Shown piece by piece: positions 22,213-32,933 of a DNA stretch of 64,000 bases (its first letter is position 1; every line of letters starts with the position of its first letter). The translations under genes and the position numbers were made by a program. This DNA is from Ancylostoma caninum. Its lineage: Eukaryota; Nematoda; Chromadorea; Rhabditida; Ancylostomatidae. The stretch lies in contig JBAJFG010000021.1 of the NCBI GenBank assembly GCA_037903475.1, positions 186,001 through 250,000 of the forward strand. Reading direction: 5' to 3'. The notes under the pieces are model-generated. The model searched no databases, was not told the DNA's origin, and saw nothing but the letters and a program-made list of their open reading frames with translations.

Positions 22213-23625
22213 TTAAAGGCAGCACTCACGGAGATTTTTGGGCTGAAGATTTCGCGGTATATTGGGGTTTTCAGAGACGACGGACTCGTTAACAATGATG
22301 AAGTAGCGTGAAACATGCGAAAAACACTTAAAATGATAGCGGCTTTTCATGCGCGTCCATAGCGCGGACGAGTGTTCCGTGATGGGTCCCGGCCAGAGAT
22401 GTGCGCAATTACGATTTACGATTTACGAATTATGATTTACGGCCATTTTCGGCAAATCTTTCACGATTTACGAAAAATGGCCTAAATTTCGTAACAAAAT
22501 CGTCCATTATTTATAAATGGCAGCTCACACCAGTTTCAGTACCGAGACAACTGTAGAGATGGTTGGAATAGTGGAAACCAAAGGCTTACATGAAGTGCTA
22601 CAAGTGCATCAATAGCCACATTTTCAGCCCTTTTTTCCTGATGGTTCCTAGCATTCGCAGGTGACAAGAGCTATCCCCCAAGCCTCTGACGTTCTTCAAG
22701 AAGTTTTCCTTCGCTTTCTGATTTCAACTACAGCATGATCTCGTGCACAGTGAGTTTTTTCCTGGCCAAGCTCTTATGAACTAATTTATGATAGCTGCGA
22801 ACAAGCATGATAAAATGCAAGAAATAGGCCTTTTCTGGGATGCATCACACGTTCGACACCAACTGGTAATTGTAGAGGTAAAGAATGCGACCAGTATACA
22901 GTGACTTGCTGGAAACATGTGATGTACCAAGTCAGCGCTTCATCCTTCCGTATTCTTATGGCACTAATTTACCGACTACAAAGACATGGACTGCTTTGGC
23001 GGCACGGAAAGCGATAGAACCATCGACCATGTTGACTTTAGAAATATTGGTAACGATGAAGAGAATCTTCTCTTCCGAGGCGATAAATAACAATCTTAAA
23101 ACCAGACATTCCGCTTAAAATATCGAGAAAAGGTTGTCTCTTCTTCAGAATGTTATCATTCCAAAGATAATACACCAAAGTTCTATGAAGATCCATTCCG
23201 CAGTAGAGACATACCACAGATCGTTTCGAGAATGAGTATGAAACTAGTTGAAATTTTAGGGATCTTATCAGTGGTACTCGTGTTCCCAGTTACGATTTAC
23301 TATTTAAGACGGTTTCGGAAAATTTACGATTTACGATTTACGAAAATTGAAATTTTTGTTACGCACATCCCTGGTCCCGGCACGGAACCCTGCAAATGGT
23401 ACGAATTTCATAAAGAAGCCCCCGCTGAACCACATGCGCACACCCTGTCAACGGCGTTAGTTGGCACAACCCTAATGTCCAGAGTGGCAGATGTATCCAC
23501 GGCAATATCTTTGCAGGTAGGTGGCCATTCAAGGTGCTCAATTTACTGTTGTGATTGTCCAACGGCCGGCTACGTGGTAGGCGACTCATTTCAGAAGTGG
23601 GAATTTCCGTGATTGCTGCCTTTAA
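22213..23625. mobile_element. GGCAGC-family foldback element, copy 2, split by a hAT element
   Basis: Ends TTAAAGGCAGCACTCACGGA and TCCGTGATTGCTGCCTTTAA form an 18-bp inverted pair with TTAA at the outer edges. The central block (GATGGGTCCCGGC ... ACGGAACCCTGC) is interrupted at 22394 by a 980-bp hAT-like insertion. Without it the element is about 425 bp, similar to the other copies. Confidence 0.75.
22394..23373. mobile_element. hAT-like non-autonomous element with TACGATT subterminal repeats
   Basis: 980 bp bounded by CAGAGATGTGCG and CGCACATCCCTG, flanked by an exact 8-bp duplication GTCCCGGC (22386-22393 and 23374-23381). Subterminal regions at both ends are arrays of TACGATT. No transposase motif is seen in the interior; the frame at 22885-23118 matches nothing I know. 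It is inserted in the foldback element 22213-23625. Confidence 0.9.
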
Positions 23626-23924
23626 TTGATCAGAAAAGCCGTAATTCACCAAAATTTCCATGCACAAGGACTAGACTCATGCTCAGAATCTCAATGAATC
23701 AGAATTGGTCTTCATGCTCTCACTCTGGTTTGACCAAAACTTTGAAGGGTGCAAGAATTCATGGAGAAACAAGCTTTACATGCGTGATCTGTTGGCGCGG
23801 CGTGGCACAGATTTGTGGAGTATTCTTCGTACTGTAGTAAAATTTGGCAGAAATGCCGATCGCTACCTTACACAACAACAGCAAATCAGTTGTGAAAAGA
23901 AGTTTTAGCACAACGTACAAATGA

Positions 23925-24680
23925 TCTGTATATATAAAAGTGAAAGTTCGTAAGTATGTGTGTATGTGTGTATGTATGTAATAAATAGAAATCACGGAGA
24001 ATGAATTTTTGCCGGGGATTACGGATTAGCTTATCGATTAATCCATTTTATTGGTTTCTCACTATTTTTGCTCAGGGACTAGCAAAGACATGTCCGCTAG
24101 GGTTCGTCGATTTGCTGAAAACGAAATTGACGACCGTTTTGCTCCTGAATATCGATTTATTGGCTTTTTGTCACTTTTGCCGAGGGGTCAGTGAGAACAA
24201 TTATACTGGGGTTTCTCAATACGCTGAACACGAATATGACATTTACTTCACGTCAAAATATCGCGTTATTGACTTATTGATGATATCGATTATTTCCTAC
24301 TTTTGCTCGGATCGGGTAAGTACACGTCTACTAGGGTCTTCCAGTACGCTAAACACGAAAATGACTATTTTGTACGATAATCTTGGCTTACTGCCTTATT
24401 GATTTAATCGATTTTTCTGCTCCAGTTCAAGGACGGGAGGAGACGGGTCAGCTGGGGTTTTCCAAAATGCTCAACATGAACCATTCTGCACAAAATTATC
24501 GATTAATTTGCATTATCGACTTCTCGCTTACGTACAGAGGAAAAAGGGTTACAGAGATCATCAAAAATGGTGATCATCGAAATGATGAGCCCTTCGAATG
24601 AATGTGTAATATTAATATCCGCATCAGTGTGAAAAGCCGAAGCGGTAAAACTCCTGAGCGAAGCAGGGTATGTCGTCTAA
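23925..24680 (+). mobile_element. Helitron-like non-autonomous element with internal minisatellite
   Basis: Begins TCTGTATATATAAAAGTGAA directly after an A and ends GTATGTCGTCTAA directly before a T, as expected for A^T Helitron insertion with 5' TC and 3' CTRR. About 12 bases from the end is a small hairpin, CCTG-loop-CAGG (24653-24667). The interior (24031-24560) is four to five diverged units of about 110 bp. These alternate TATCGATTTATTG, CACTTTTGCCGAGGGGTCAG and ACGCTGAACACGAA-like blocks. No Rep/helicase coding sequence. Dipteran DINE-1/HINE elements have a comparable architecture (inference). Confidence 0.65.
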
Positions 24681-24848
24681 TTTTTTATAATTTCCCTTTC
24701 ATATTCTTTCTAACACGACTTCCCACCTCTACAGCTGATTTGGAAGTAAGTAGCACTAAAAAGTCTGTTTTTCACAATCTTTATATCAAAGTTGCAAGAA
24801 CAATAGACAGTCAAATTAAGCACCACAACTCAATTGTTCATCTATGTA

Positions 24849-26133
24849 TTAGGTTGTTGCAAAATCGATGTCGGATTTTCGAACCATGACTTTTGCTCTT
24901 ATGAATATCATGTATGGAGATATTCTGAGAAAATATTTTGAATGTATCTTAAAGCTTATTTCTTGCTCTATCTCATATTGCATTCCGTTTCATTTCTGTC
25001 TGCTCTTTGTGGTTCTTTGGTGGTTGAATCCAAATATTGTCAAGTGCTGAAATTCGGCTGATTCTACTCCACGAATTCAAACTCGGTAATAACGCAACGG
25101 CAGCAATCCGGAATATCATCAAAGCGTGGGGAGAGAGAACTGTCAACGAACGCACCGCGCAGCGTTGGCTCAAAAAGTTCAGCTCAGGAGACACGAGTAT
25201 GAAAACTCAGCCAGGTTACGGGCGCAAGTCAGATGACGATGATGGCGTTCTGAAGTCCCTAGTAGAAGCCGATTCCAGTAGAACCATTCGTGATCTCGCA
25301 GATGAACTTGGCATACATTATGCCACTGTCAGTCGCCACCTTCAAGAAATGGGAGAGGTAAAAGAGTTGGACGAGTGGGTCCCACACGAATTGAGCGACA
25401 GGCAAAGGAATGAACGTTACACCATCTGTTCGAATCTGATTTTGCGCAATAACACGAAGCCGTTTTTGGGGAGGATTGTCACCTGCGATGAAAAATGGAT
25501 ACTCTATGACAATCGTCGTCGCCCTGCACATTGGTTGGACAGGTGTGAAGCCCCCAGGCACTTCACTGAGCCGGCTTTGCGGCAGAAAAAGGTTATGGTA
25601 ACTGTACGGTGGAATTCCGTTGGCGTGATCCACTACTCCTTCTTGGTACCTGGCCAGAGTATCACTGCTGACTCGTACTGCCACGAAATTGAAGAAATGC
25701 ACAAGAAACTCGCCGAAATGTGCCCATCTTTGGTAAACAGGAAAGGTGTGCTGCTATTGCACGACAACGCTCGGCCGCACATCGCACATCAGACGATCCA
25801 GAAATTGGCACAGCTGGCGATAGAAGCTCTTCCTCATCCACCTTGTTCATCGGACCTCTCGCCTACAGATTACCACCTGTTCAAGCACCTGGACCTTTAT
25901 CTTAGGGGAAAAATTTTTCGTGACAGCACTGATGCTCAAAACGCATTCATCGACTTCATCGGCTCAAGGAAACCCGCCTTCTTCGCTGATGGGATCGGCA
26001 AGCTAGTGCAAAGATGGCAGAAGTGTGTTGATTCGAATGCTGACTACTTTGACTAATTAAGTTCTGTTTGAGCTGAGTTATGATCAATCAAAGTCAACGA
26101 TGAAAATCCGACATCGATTTTGCAACAACCTAA
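24849..26133 (+). mobile_element. Full-length mariner, bandit/Hsmar1-like
   Basis: Exactly 1,285 bp, with 32-bp inverted ends identical to each other (TTAGGTTGTTGCAAAATCGA onward) and TA duplications at 24847-24848 and 26134-26135. It carries one long transposase frame (25037-26056). The size, ends and coding sequence fit the bandit element described from dog hookworm and related to the human Hsmar1/SETMAR group. The perfect terminal repeats imply a young insertion. Confidence 0.95.
25034..26056 (+). CDS. Mariner transposase (D,D34D), intact frame but start codon apparently lost
   Basis: A DDE transposase that would bind the terminal repeats and cut and paste the element. The N-terminal part holds the first helix-turn-helix (NERTAQRWLKKFSSGD). 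The second is RTIRDLADELGIHYATVSRH, followed by the WVPHEL linker motif. Catalytic aspartates are in VTCDEKW, LLLHDNARPH and SSDLSPTDYHLF, with 34 residues between the second and third, the mariner signature. The C-terminus (WQKCVDSNADYFD, then TAA) is complete, and there is no stop or frameshift across about 340 codons. There is no ATG at the N-terminus: the position equivalent to the family's initiator Met is ATA (25034), then TTG (25037). A TGA lies at 25025, and the first in-frame ATG is codon 55 of the TTG-started frame, after the first HTH. Translation is therefore doubtful unless a non-AUG start is used. Confidence 0.9.
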   Translation: MLSSAEIRLILLHEFKLGNNATAAIRNIIKAWGERTVNERTAQRWLKKFSSGDTSMKTQPGYGRKSDDDDGVLKSLVEADSSRTIRDLADELGIHYATVSRHLQEMGEVKELDEWVPHELSDRQRNERYTICSNLILRNNTKPFLGRIVTCDEKWILYDNRRRPAHWLDRCEAPRHFTEPALRQKKVMVTVRWNSVGVIHYSFLVPGQSITADSYCHEIEEMHKKLAEMCPSLVNRKGVLLLHDNARPHIAHQTIQKLAQLAIEALPHPPCSSDLSPTDYHLFKHLDLYLRGKIFRDSTDAQNAFIDFIGSRKPAFFADGIGKLVQRWQKCVDSNADYFD

Positions 26134-26820
26134 TATATTCTCGGCTTTGCAGCAGTACCACATTTTAGATCACAGAGCTACTTTCATTCATTTCCTTCAT
26201 AATTGAAGCACTGTTACACAGGAAAAGATTTGAATTCTCAGTGGATATTAGGTGAACCTGGAGTGACTACAGATTTTGTTCCAATTCGGTCAGTCTCAAC
26301 ATACACTCATAACGCTATTGTGGCTCTTTTCCGTGCATAACATTTAGATCTTGTGCACGCCAACTATTTTCTTTAGTGGGCAGAAAGTTCAAAAACTATA
26401 CTGTTTTTTCTATTCACAGAACCGCAACATCCGCAAAATGGATGGCTGCGACAACGGTAATTTTCATGCCTGAGATTTCTAGCACAGTGTAGAACAGCCA
26501 TAGTCAGAATAGTTCTTGTCATCCCCAGTGACATCAGAGTTTACAAAAGACAACGTGGTGAATCGTTTCCGCATATGAGCTCTGGCAAGAATCAGGCGTC
26601 TTCGTTTGGAACTACTAGCTCTGATAACTGTATCAAGCAAACACAGCAAAACCTGCCTATCAAACCCCCGAAAAATAGAAGGCAGACATTGCTGCGTGGT
26701 GAAGAATTCCGACTGCTGCGAGCAATAACGCTGTGTTTCAATTGCGCCGAGACGGGAATCAGTTTATTGGGAAAAGTTTGATTTTGATGGAGTCCTCTAA
26801 TGGAAGTCGCATAGTAGTGG

Positions 26821-27263
26821 AAGGCAGCAAGAGCCGAAATCCTCGACTCCGAGCTGAGGTGCGCGTGGTGAAGTACAGACTCACCATATCATAAATGTGG
26901 AACGAACACAGACAATGATGGCTTACCTACAGAGAAACTGGAGTTGTCGTCACGGACACGCCAGGCCGAGTTCGTGCCACAAGTTTTCCTCGGCACCAAA
27001 GCCATTGCGGCGCGTGGTTTGGCGCAAAGGTAGTACGAAATGCGGTCAGTTCGCAGGGTTTCGTGGTGGGACCCACACAACTGACATCAGAGCACTCGTC
27101 CGCGTGCGAACACGGCCAGGTGTGTTCGCAACGACAGTTGCAGTTTCTCTGCAGGTAAGCCATCATAGTCTGTGTTCGTTTCACATTTATGATGCGCTGA
27201 GTCCGTACTTCACTACCAACACCTCAGCTCGGAGTCGAGAATTTCGGTTCTTGCTGCCTTTAA
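26821..27263. mobile_element. GGCAGC-family foldback element, copy 3, with long arms
   Basis: Arms of about 165 bases are inverted copies. The left runs from AAGGCAGCAAGAGCCGAAAT through CATAAATGTGGAACGAACAC and GATGGCTTACCTACAGAG; the right mirrors it to GTTCTTGCTGCCTTTAA. The short centre carries GGGTTTCGTGGTGGGACCC, shared with the other copies. Open frames on both strands arise from the palindrome. The transcript would fold into a long hairpin. Confidence 0.85.
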
Positions 27264-27667
27264 GTGTGAGTAGTGCGGAAGGACTTCGGCTTTTTTGACT
27301 GAGAGAATTTTTCTTATGGAAATTTGCAAGCACAGTAAGGATAATAGGCATCAGTAGTTATTGGCTGCATTATCTAGCGAGATTGGATAGTTGAAGCTTC
27401 ACCAAGGAACATGTTGTGACGAATGTTCAAAAATTGATTTCCTTTCTGTATGCATGTATGTGTGTAGGTATATCCTATTTTTGTATAGATTGCCAAAGGC
27501 TCCTCGAAGCTCAGAGAAGCCACTTCAAGAATACAGGTTAAAATCATGCATTAGCTTCGGACATACCTAAAATGTTTATGTAGACGGAATGTGCAGGAGA
27601 AATCTCATGAAACAAAATCCTAAATCGCCTGTTTAGAGGCTAGCAATTTTCTGAGGTAAATGCCAAC
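27264..27667. other. No recognised feature
   Basis: AT-rich sequence with a short TGTATG-type stretch near 27457. It ends at the left breakpoint of the tandem block. Confidence 0.4.
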
Positions 27668-27863
27668 GAGGAGATTTTGCGTTTGTAAAGTTCTTCTTTC
27701 CTAGCCTCCACAAATTTCGTGATAATATCGAGAAGTTCGCAATAAATGAATGATCAGTATAGTTTCCGATTTTTCCAACCTCCATTTTTTCCGAATACGA
27801 CAATGATTAAAAATGTGCATAACCTTTCAGAAAACTAAACATTGATTCGTTTCTTACCCTCAG

Positions 27864-28676
27864 TTCTTGCCCTGCGTTCACATCACTGTTGAAACGAAAC
27901 AGTTGGACATGTCTTCGGAGAGATCATTTCGTTCCACTTTTCTACGCGAGCACTCAACTGCATATAAGGTATATAGTAATGCCATTATATGTACTGATCC
28001 AACGCTCGTATTTACCTACTACCAATCGCTGTCCGAGTATGTCTCTAGAGTCGTTGTTCTCACAATGTTTTTTATTCACGATTAGGAGCTCCGCTGTGGA
28101 AGAAGCAAGAAAGGGCAACAACCTCACTTTATTAGGATTTGTTGTCATAATATAAGTATTTTAACTAGAATAAGCGGAGCACTGGAATAAACTTTCAGGA
28201 AAGTCGTGGTTGAATTTGCTAATACTTGCTGAGCGCACGGCAGAAAATAAAAGAAATCTTTTCAGCCATAAGGTAAAATTCTCATGTCTCAGCAAGTTAC
28301 CCCGATTTCGATGAAGTCAAAATGCCCAAATAAGTGAATAAATTCAGAAACAAATTTCGAATTCATTCGAATATTCGGAGTTTGAAAATAGAATAAGTTA
28401 CAAAATTCGAAGGAAAGTGAATATAGAATAAATTCGAAATTTACTTGTTTGAAAAAAAAATCAAAAATCGAATAAATTCGAGATTCCTTTTTCCGAAAAA
28501 AGTGAGAAATCAAATGTTGCGCTACAGGCACTTGCAATTTAAAGAACAAAAAAACATTCTAGCTGCACTCGTTATTTGTCCAACTGAAAGCAATAACCAT
28601 GCAAAAGTTCACTTTTCAGATAAGCCAAGTCATGAGTGAAGGGACGCGCCGCTCATGGATCACAACCGTGGGAAAG
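27864..28676 (+). CDS. Two exon-like segments of unknown gene (repeated with the tandem unit)
   Basis: Segment 1 (27864-27968) follows a TTACCCTCAG acceptor and is followed by AAG|GTATAT. It is 35 codons open in phase 0 and includes VETKQLDMSSERSFRSTF. Segment 2 (28620-28676) follows ACTTTTCAG and ends AAG|GTACAA. It is 19 codons in phase 0 and includes VMSEGTRRSWITTVGK. Compatible phases and good splice sites make them plausible consecutive exons. I recognise no family, and no other exons of such a gene are identified. Segment 1 recurs at 30497-30601 and 33130-33234, segment 2 at 31253-31309; copy 3 lacks segment 2. Chance open frames cannot be excluded. Confidence 0.25.
28310..28510. repeat. 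TTCGAA-rich tract
   Basis: Dense variants of AAATTCGAA and GAATAAATTCGA in about 200 bases. Repeated at 30943-31143 and 33576-33780 with the tandem unit; the tract continues to about 33900 after copy 3. A similar TTCGAA/TTTGAAA-rich tract is at 42594-42790. Confidence 0.6.
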
Positions 28677-28870
28677 GTACAAGGAACCGTCATCTAACAA
28701 GGGAAGTGCACGAACTTGAGTTGCTCTTTCGGAACGAGACATATATGGTTGGAAAGCTTATCTCAAATGATGCTACAGATTATATTTGAAATTTGCAAAA
28801 TGGTTAATACAAGCTCAAAATTCAATTTCCTGCCATATTGACATGTGCCTCCCTCAATCATGGCTTGGCA

Positions 28871-30085
28871 GCTGGGTAGCCGAGTGGATAGTGATCAGGG
28901 ATGTGCGGAAGTAAAATTTCAATAAACGTAAAACGGAAGACGGAAGGCCAAAAATGAGCGGAAAACGGAAAATTTTGCCCAAGCATAGATTTGTGACCAA
29001 AGGTCATCTTCAACATTAAATTTTCTAGGCATCTTCTTGATGAGCATAAGTGGTGACTCTTTCAAGTAATTAAGTAACCTCAAGCCCACTGATGGTACGT
29101 ACTTCAGACGCCTAGAATATAGGTAGATTGAGTATTTATCCTTTACCTAGTTACGGGAGATTATCAGAGTTATATAATTGATAAGCATCTTTATCATTGA
29201 ATGTTTAAATATACGAGAAGCTGTAAAGTGTCAAAAGTGCGATTTCTTTGCTTTACTGACCTATTCTGCAAAAATTCAGACAAAAAGGTAAGCATGGTAA
29301 TGAATGCGCTTGTTATTGAGAAGGATCATTTTATCCACAACGGATCCTGTTCCTGATCCTTAGGGCGAGTCAGCGAAGGTGGAAGGAGGAGAAGAACAGC
29401 GTGTGGGGAACATGAAACACAAGCAACCCCAACATTGCGCAAGACATCAGGCGTCAGCGGCGCCAGTGTGAAGCTGGGGATCAATTAAAACGCTGACAAT
29501 TACGGTGTTGCCTTATTCTTTTGTTGAGCTGAAGGAAAGCCTACATCATGCTTTGCTTCGCAGGAATGCTTGATGCTCTTACCATGGCAGGTTACAGTTT
29601 CATGGAAATTCTTTGTGAGTCCACTCCTCATCTCTGTGTAACCTTTTTTTTCCTTTCTTGAGAATATTGAGGAGAGCAGGGCACTTATATGGTATATTTG
29701 CAACTACGCTGAAGACCAGCAAAGCCGCGACGGGACATTTACCCTGTAGCTGAGACAAAAAAAAAACAAAATAGCTCGAACTTCGTGGCGTTTAGACGTC
29801 AATTTCTGTGCCATTGTTGTGAACTCATGTACACTGCGCATCGAAACACGAGAACCCTCTTCAGGATAGGAAAGTACACCGAAAACAACTATCCCTATCA
29901 CTCCAGTGTTTTCCGGGATTTTCCGTTTTCCGGGCCAAAAACCCGTTAAACGTAAAACGTAAAACAGAAGGCCAAAAATGGGAGGAAAACGGAGAGCGTA
30001 AAACGGAAAACGGAAAATTCCACACACCCCTGATAGTGATGCTGACACATAGGATGGAGGTCGGGGGTTTGCATCCTGTCCCCTA
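28871..30085 (+). repeat. tRNA-derived SINE-like sequence interrupted by a hAT element
   Basis: The left piece carries a Pol III A box, TAGCCGAGTGG (28877-28887). The right piece carries a B box, GGTTTGCATCC (30066-30076), followed by CTACTAAAATCTTGCATACT. If the insertion 28896-30032 and one copy of its 8-bp duplication are set aside, the boxes are at tRNA-like spacing. It recurs at 31504-32718 in copy 2. The tail resembles that of the minus-strand copy near 62560. Confidence 0.6.
28896..30032. mobile_element. hAT-like non-autonomous element with GTAAAACGGAAAACGG subterminal repeats, copy 1
   Basis: 1,137 bp with ends CAGGGATGTGCGGAA and TTCCACACACCCCTG, flanked by an exact 8-bp duplication ATAGTGAT (28888-28895 and 30033-30040). 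Subterminal regions at both ends are built from AAAACGGAA-type repeats and share CGGAAGGCCAAAAATG or AGAAGGCCAAAAATG. No transposase is readable. It inserted into a tRNA-derived sequence before the large tandem duplication. Confidence 0.9.
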
Positions 30086-30300
30086 CTAAAATCTTGCATA
30101 CTTTAATAGCTAATCTTTGACAGAGTGCGGAATTTTACAGGAGATAAACGAGCAATAGCTACGAGTTCTGCTTTGAAAATAATGGAATTTTTCATTATTT
30201 CGAATTAACTCGATATTCGAACATTCGAGGTGAGTGCACCTTCGTATTAATTCGAAATTCGATCCGATTTTGCTCCCAGTGGTCGAAATTTCAAAAACTT

Positions 30301-32933
30301 GAGGAGATTTTGCGTTTGTAAAGTTCTTCTTTCCTAGCCTCCACAAATTTCGTGATAATATCGAGAAGTTCGCAATAAATGAATGATCAGTATAGTTTCC
30401 GATTTTTCCAACCTCCATTTTTTCCGAATACGACAATGATTAAAAATGTGCATAACCTTTCAGAAAACTAAACATTGATTCGTTTCTTACCCTCAGTTCT
30501 TGCCCTGCGTTCACATCACTGTTGAAACGAAACAGTTGGACATGTCTTCGGAGAGGTCATTTCGTTCCACTTTTCTACGCGAGCACTCAACTGCATATAA
30601 GGTATATAGTAATGCCATTATATGTACTGATCCAACGCTCGTATTTACCTACTACCAATCGCTGTCCGAGTATGTCTCTAGAGTCGTTGTTCTCACAATG
30701 TTTTTTATTCACGATTAGGAGCTCCGCTGTGGAAGAAGCAAGAAAGGGCAACAACCTCACTTTATTAGGATTTGTTGTCATAATATAAGTATTTTAACTA
30801 GAATAAGCGGAGCACTGGAATAAACTTTCAGGAAAGTCGTGGTTGAATTTGCTAATACTTGCTGAGCGCACGGCAGAAAATAAAAGAAATCTTTTCAGCC
30901 ATAAGGTAAAATTCTCATGTCTCAGCAAGTTACCCCGATTTCGATGAAGTCAAAATGCCCAAATAAGTGAATAAATTCAGAAACAAATTTCGAATTCATT
31001 CGAATATTCGGAGTTTGAAAATAGAATAAGTTACAAAATTCGAAGGAAAGTGAATATAGAATAAATTCGAAATTTACTTGTTTGAAAAAAAAATCAAAAA
31101 TCGAATAAATTCGAGATTCCTTTTTCCGAAAAAAGTGAGAAATCAAATGTTGCGCTACAGGCACTTGCAATTTAAAGAACAAAAAAACATTCTAGCTGCA
31201 CTCGTTATTTGTCCAACTGAAAGCAATAACCATGCAAAAGTTCACTTTTCAGATAAGCCAAGTCATGAGTGAAGGGACGCGCCGCTCATGGATCACAACC
31301 GTGGGAAAGGTACAAGGAACCGTCATCTAACAAGGGAAGTGCACGAACTTAAGTTGCTCTTTCGGAACGAGACATATATGGTTGGAAAGCTTATCTCAAA
31401 TGATGCTACAGATTATATTTGAAATTTGCAAAATGGTTAATACAAGCTCAAAATTCAATTTCCTGCCATATTGACATGTGCCTCCCTCAATCATGGCTTG
31501 GCAGCTGGGTAGCCGAGTGGATAGTGATCAGGGATGTGCGGAAGTAAAATTTCAATAAACGTAAAACGGAAGACGGAAGGCCAAAAATGAGCGGAAAACG
31601 GAAAATTTTGCCCAAGCATAGATTTGTGACCAAAGGTCATCTTCAACATTAAATTTTCTAGGCATCTTCTTGATGAGCATAAGTGGTGACTCTTTCAAGT
31701 AATTAAGTAACCTCAAGCCCACTGATGGTACGTACTTCAGACGCCTAGAATATAGGTAGATTGAGTATTTATCCTTTACCTAGTTACGGGAGATTATCAG
31801 AGTTATATAATTGATAAGCATCTTTATCATTGAATGTTTAAATATACGAGAAGCTGTAAAGTGTCAAAAGTGCGATTTCTTTGCTTTACTGACCTATTCT
31901 GCAAAAATTCAGACAAAAAGGTAAGCATGGTAATGAATGCGCTTGTTATTGAGAAGGATCATTTTATCCACAACGGATCCTGTTCCTGATCCTTAGGGCG
32001 AGTCAGCGAAGGTGGAAGGAGGAGAAGAACAGCGTGTGGGGAACATGAAACACAAGCAACCCCAACATTGCGCAAGACATCAGGCGTCAGCGGCGCCAGT
32101 GTGAAGCTGGGGATCAATTAAAACGCTGACAATTACGGTGTTGCCTTATTCTTTTGTTGAGCTGAAGGAAAGCCTACATCATGCTTTGCTTCGCAGGAAT
32201 GCTTGATGCTCTTACCATGGCAGGTTACAGTTTCATGGAAATTCTTTGTGAGTCCACTCCTCATCTCTGTGTAACCTTTTTTTTCCTTTCTTGAGAATAT
32301 TGAGGAGAGCAGGGCACTTATATGGTATATTTGCAACTACGCTGAAGACCAGCAAAGCCGCGACGGGACATTTACCCTGTAGCTGAGACAAAAAAAAAAC
32401 AAAATAGCTCGAACTTCGTGGCGTTTAGACGTCAATTTCTGTGCCATTGTTGTGAACTCATGTACACTGCGCATCGAAACACGAGAACCCTCTTCAGGAT
32501 AGGAAAGTACACCGAAAACAACTATCCCTATCACTCCAGTGTTTTCCGGGATTTTCCGTTTTCCGGGCCAAAAACCCGTTAAACGTAAAACGTAAAACAG
32601 AAGGCCAAAAATGGGAGGAAAACGGAGAGCGTAAAACGGAAAACGGAAAATTCCACACACCCCTGATAGTGATGCTGACACATAGGATGGAGGTCGGGGG
32701 TTTGCATCCTGTCCCCTACTAAAATCTTGCATACTTTAATAGCTAATCTTTGACAGAGTGCGGAATTTTACAGGAGATAAACGAGCAATAGCTACGAGTT
32801 CTGCTTTGAAAATAATGGAATTTTTCATTATTTCGAATTAACTCGATATTCGAACATTCGAGGTGAGTGCACCTTCGTATTAATTCGAAATTCGATCCGA
32901 TTTTGCTCCCAGTGGTCGAAATTTCAAAAACTT
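30301..32933. repeat. Large tandem repeat unit, copy 2 (2,633 bp)
   Basis: Direct head-to-tail copy of 27668-30300. It contains the same nested hAT-like element (31529-32665) and exon-like segments (30497-30601, 31253-31309). Confidence 0.95.
31529..32665. mobile_element. hAT-like non-autonomous element, copy 2 (by tandem duplication)
   Basis: Same element, ends and ATAGTGAT flanks as 28896-30032, offset by exactly 2,633. It arose by duplication of the block, not by a second insertion. Confidence 0.9.

Larger units (their letters stand above)
27668..30300. repeat. Large tandem repeat unit, copy 1 (2,633 bp)
   Basis: Every landmark recurs at +2,633: exon-like segments, TTCGAA-rich tract, tRNA-derived piece and hAT-like element. 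The left breakpoint is at GAGGAGATTTTGC (27668), because the preceding sequence differs from that before copies 2 and 3. Only a few substitutions separate copies 1 and 2 by eye (for example at 27923 and 28716), so the duplication is recent. Confidence 0.95.

Noticed and set aside
26897..27298. Open frames on both strands sharing QTMMAYLQRN
   Set aside because: Same peptide on opposite strands is a consequence of the foldback arms, not of a gene.
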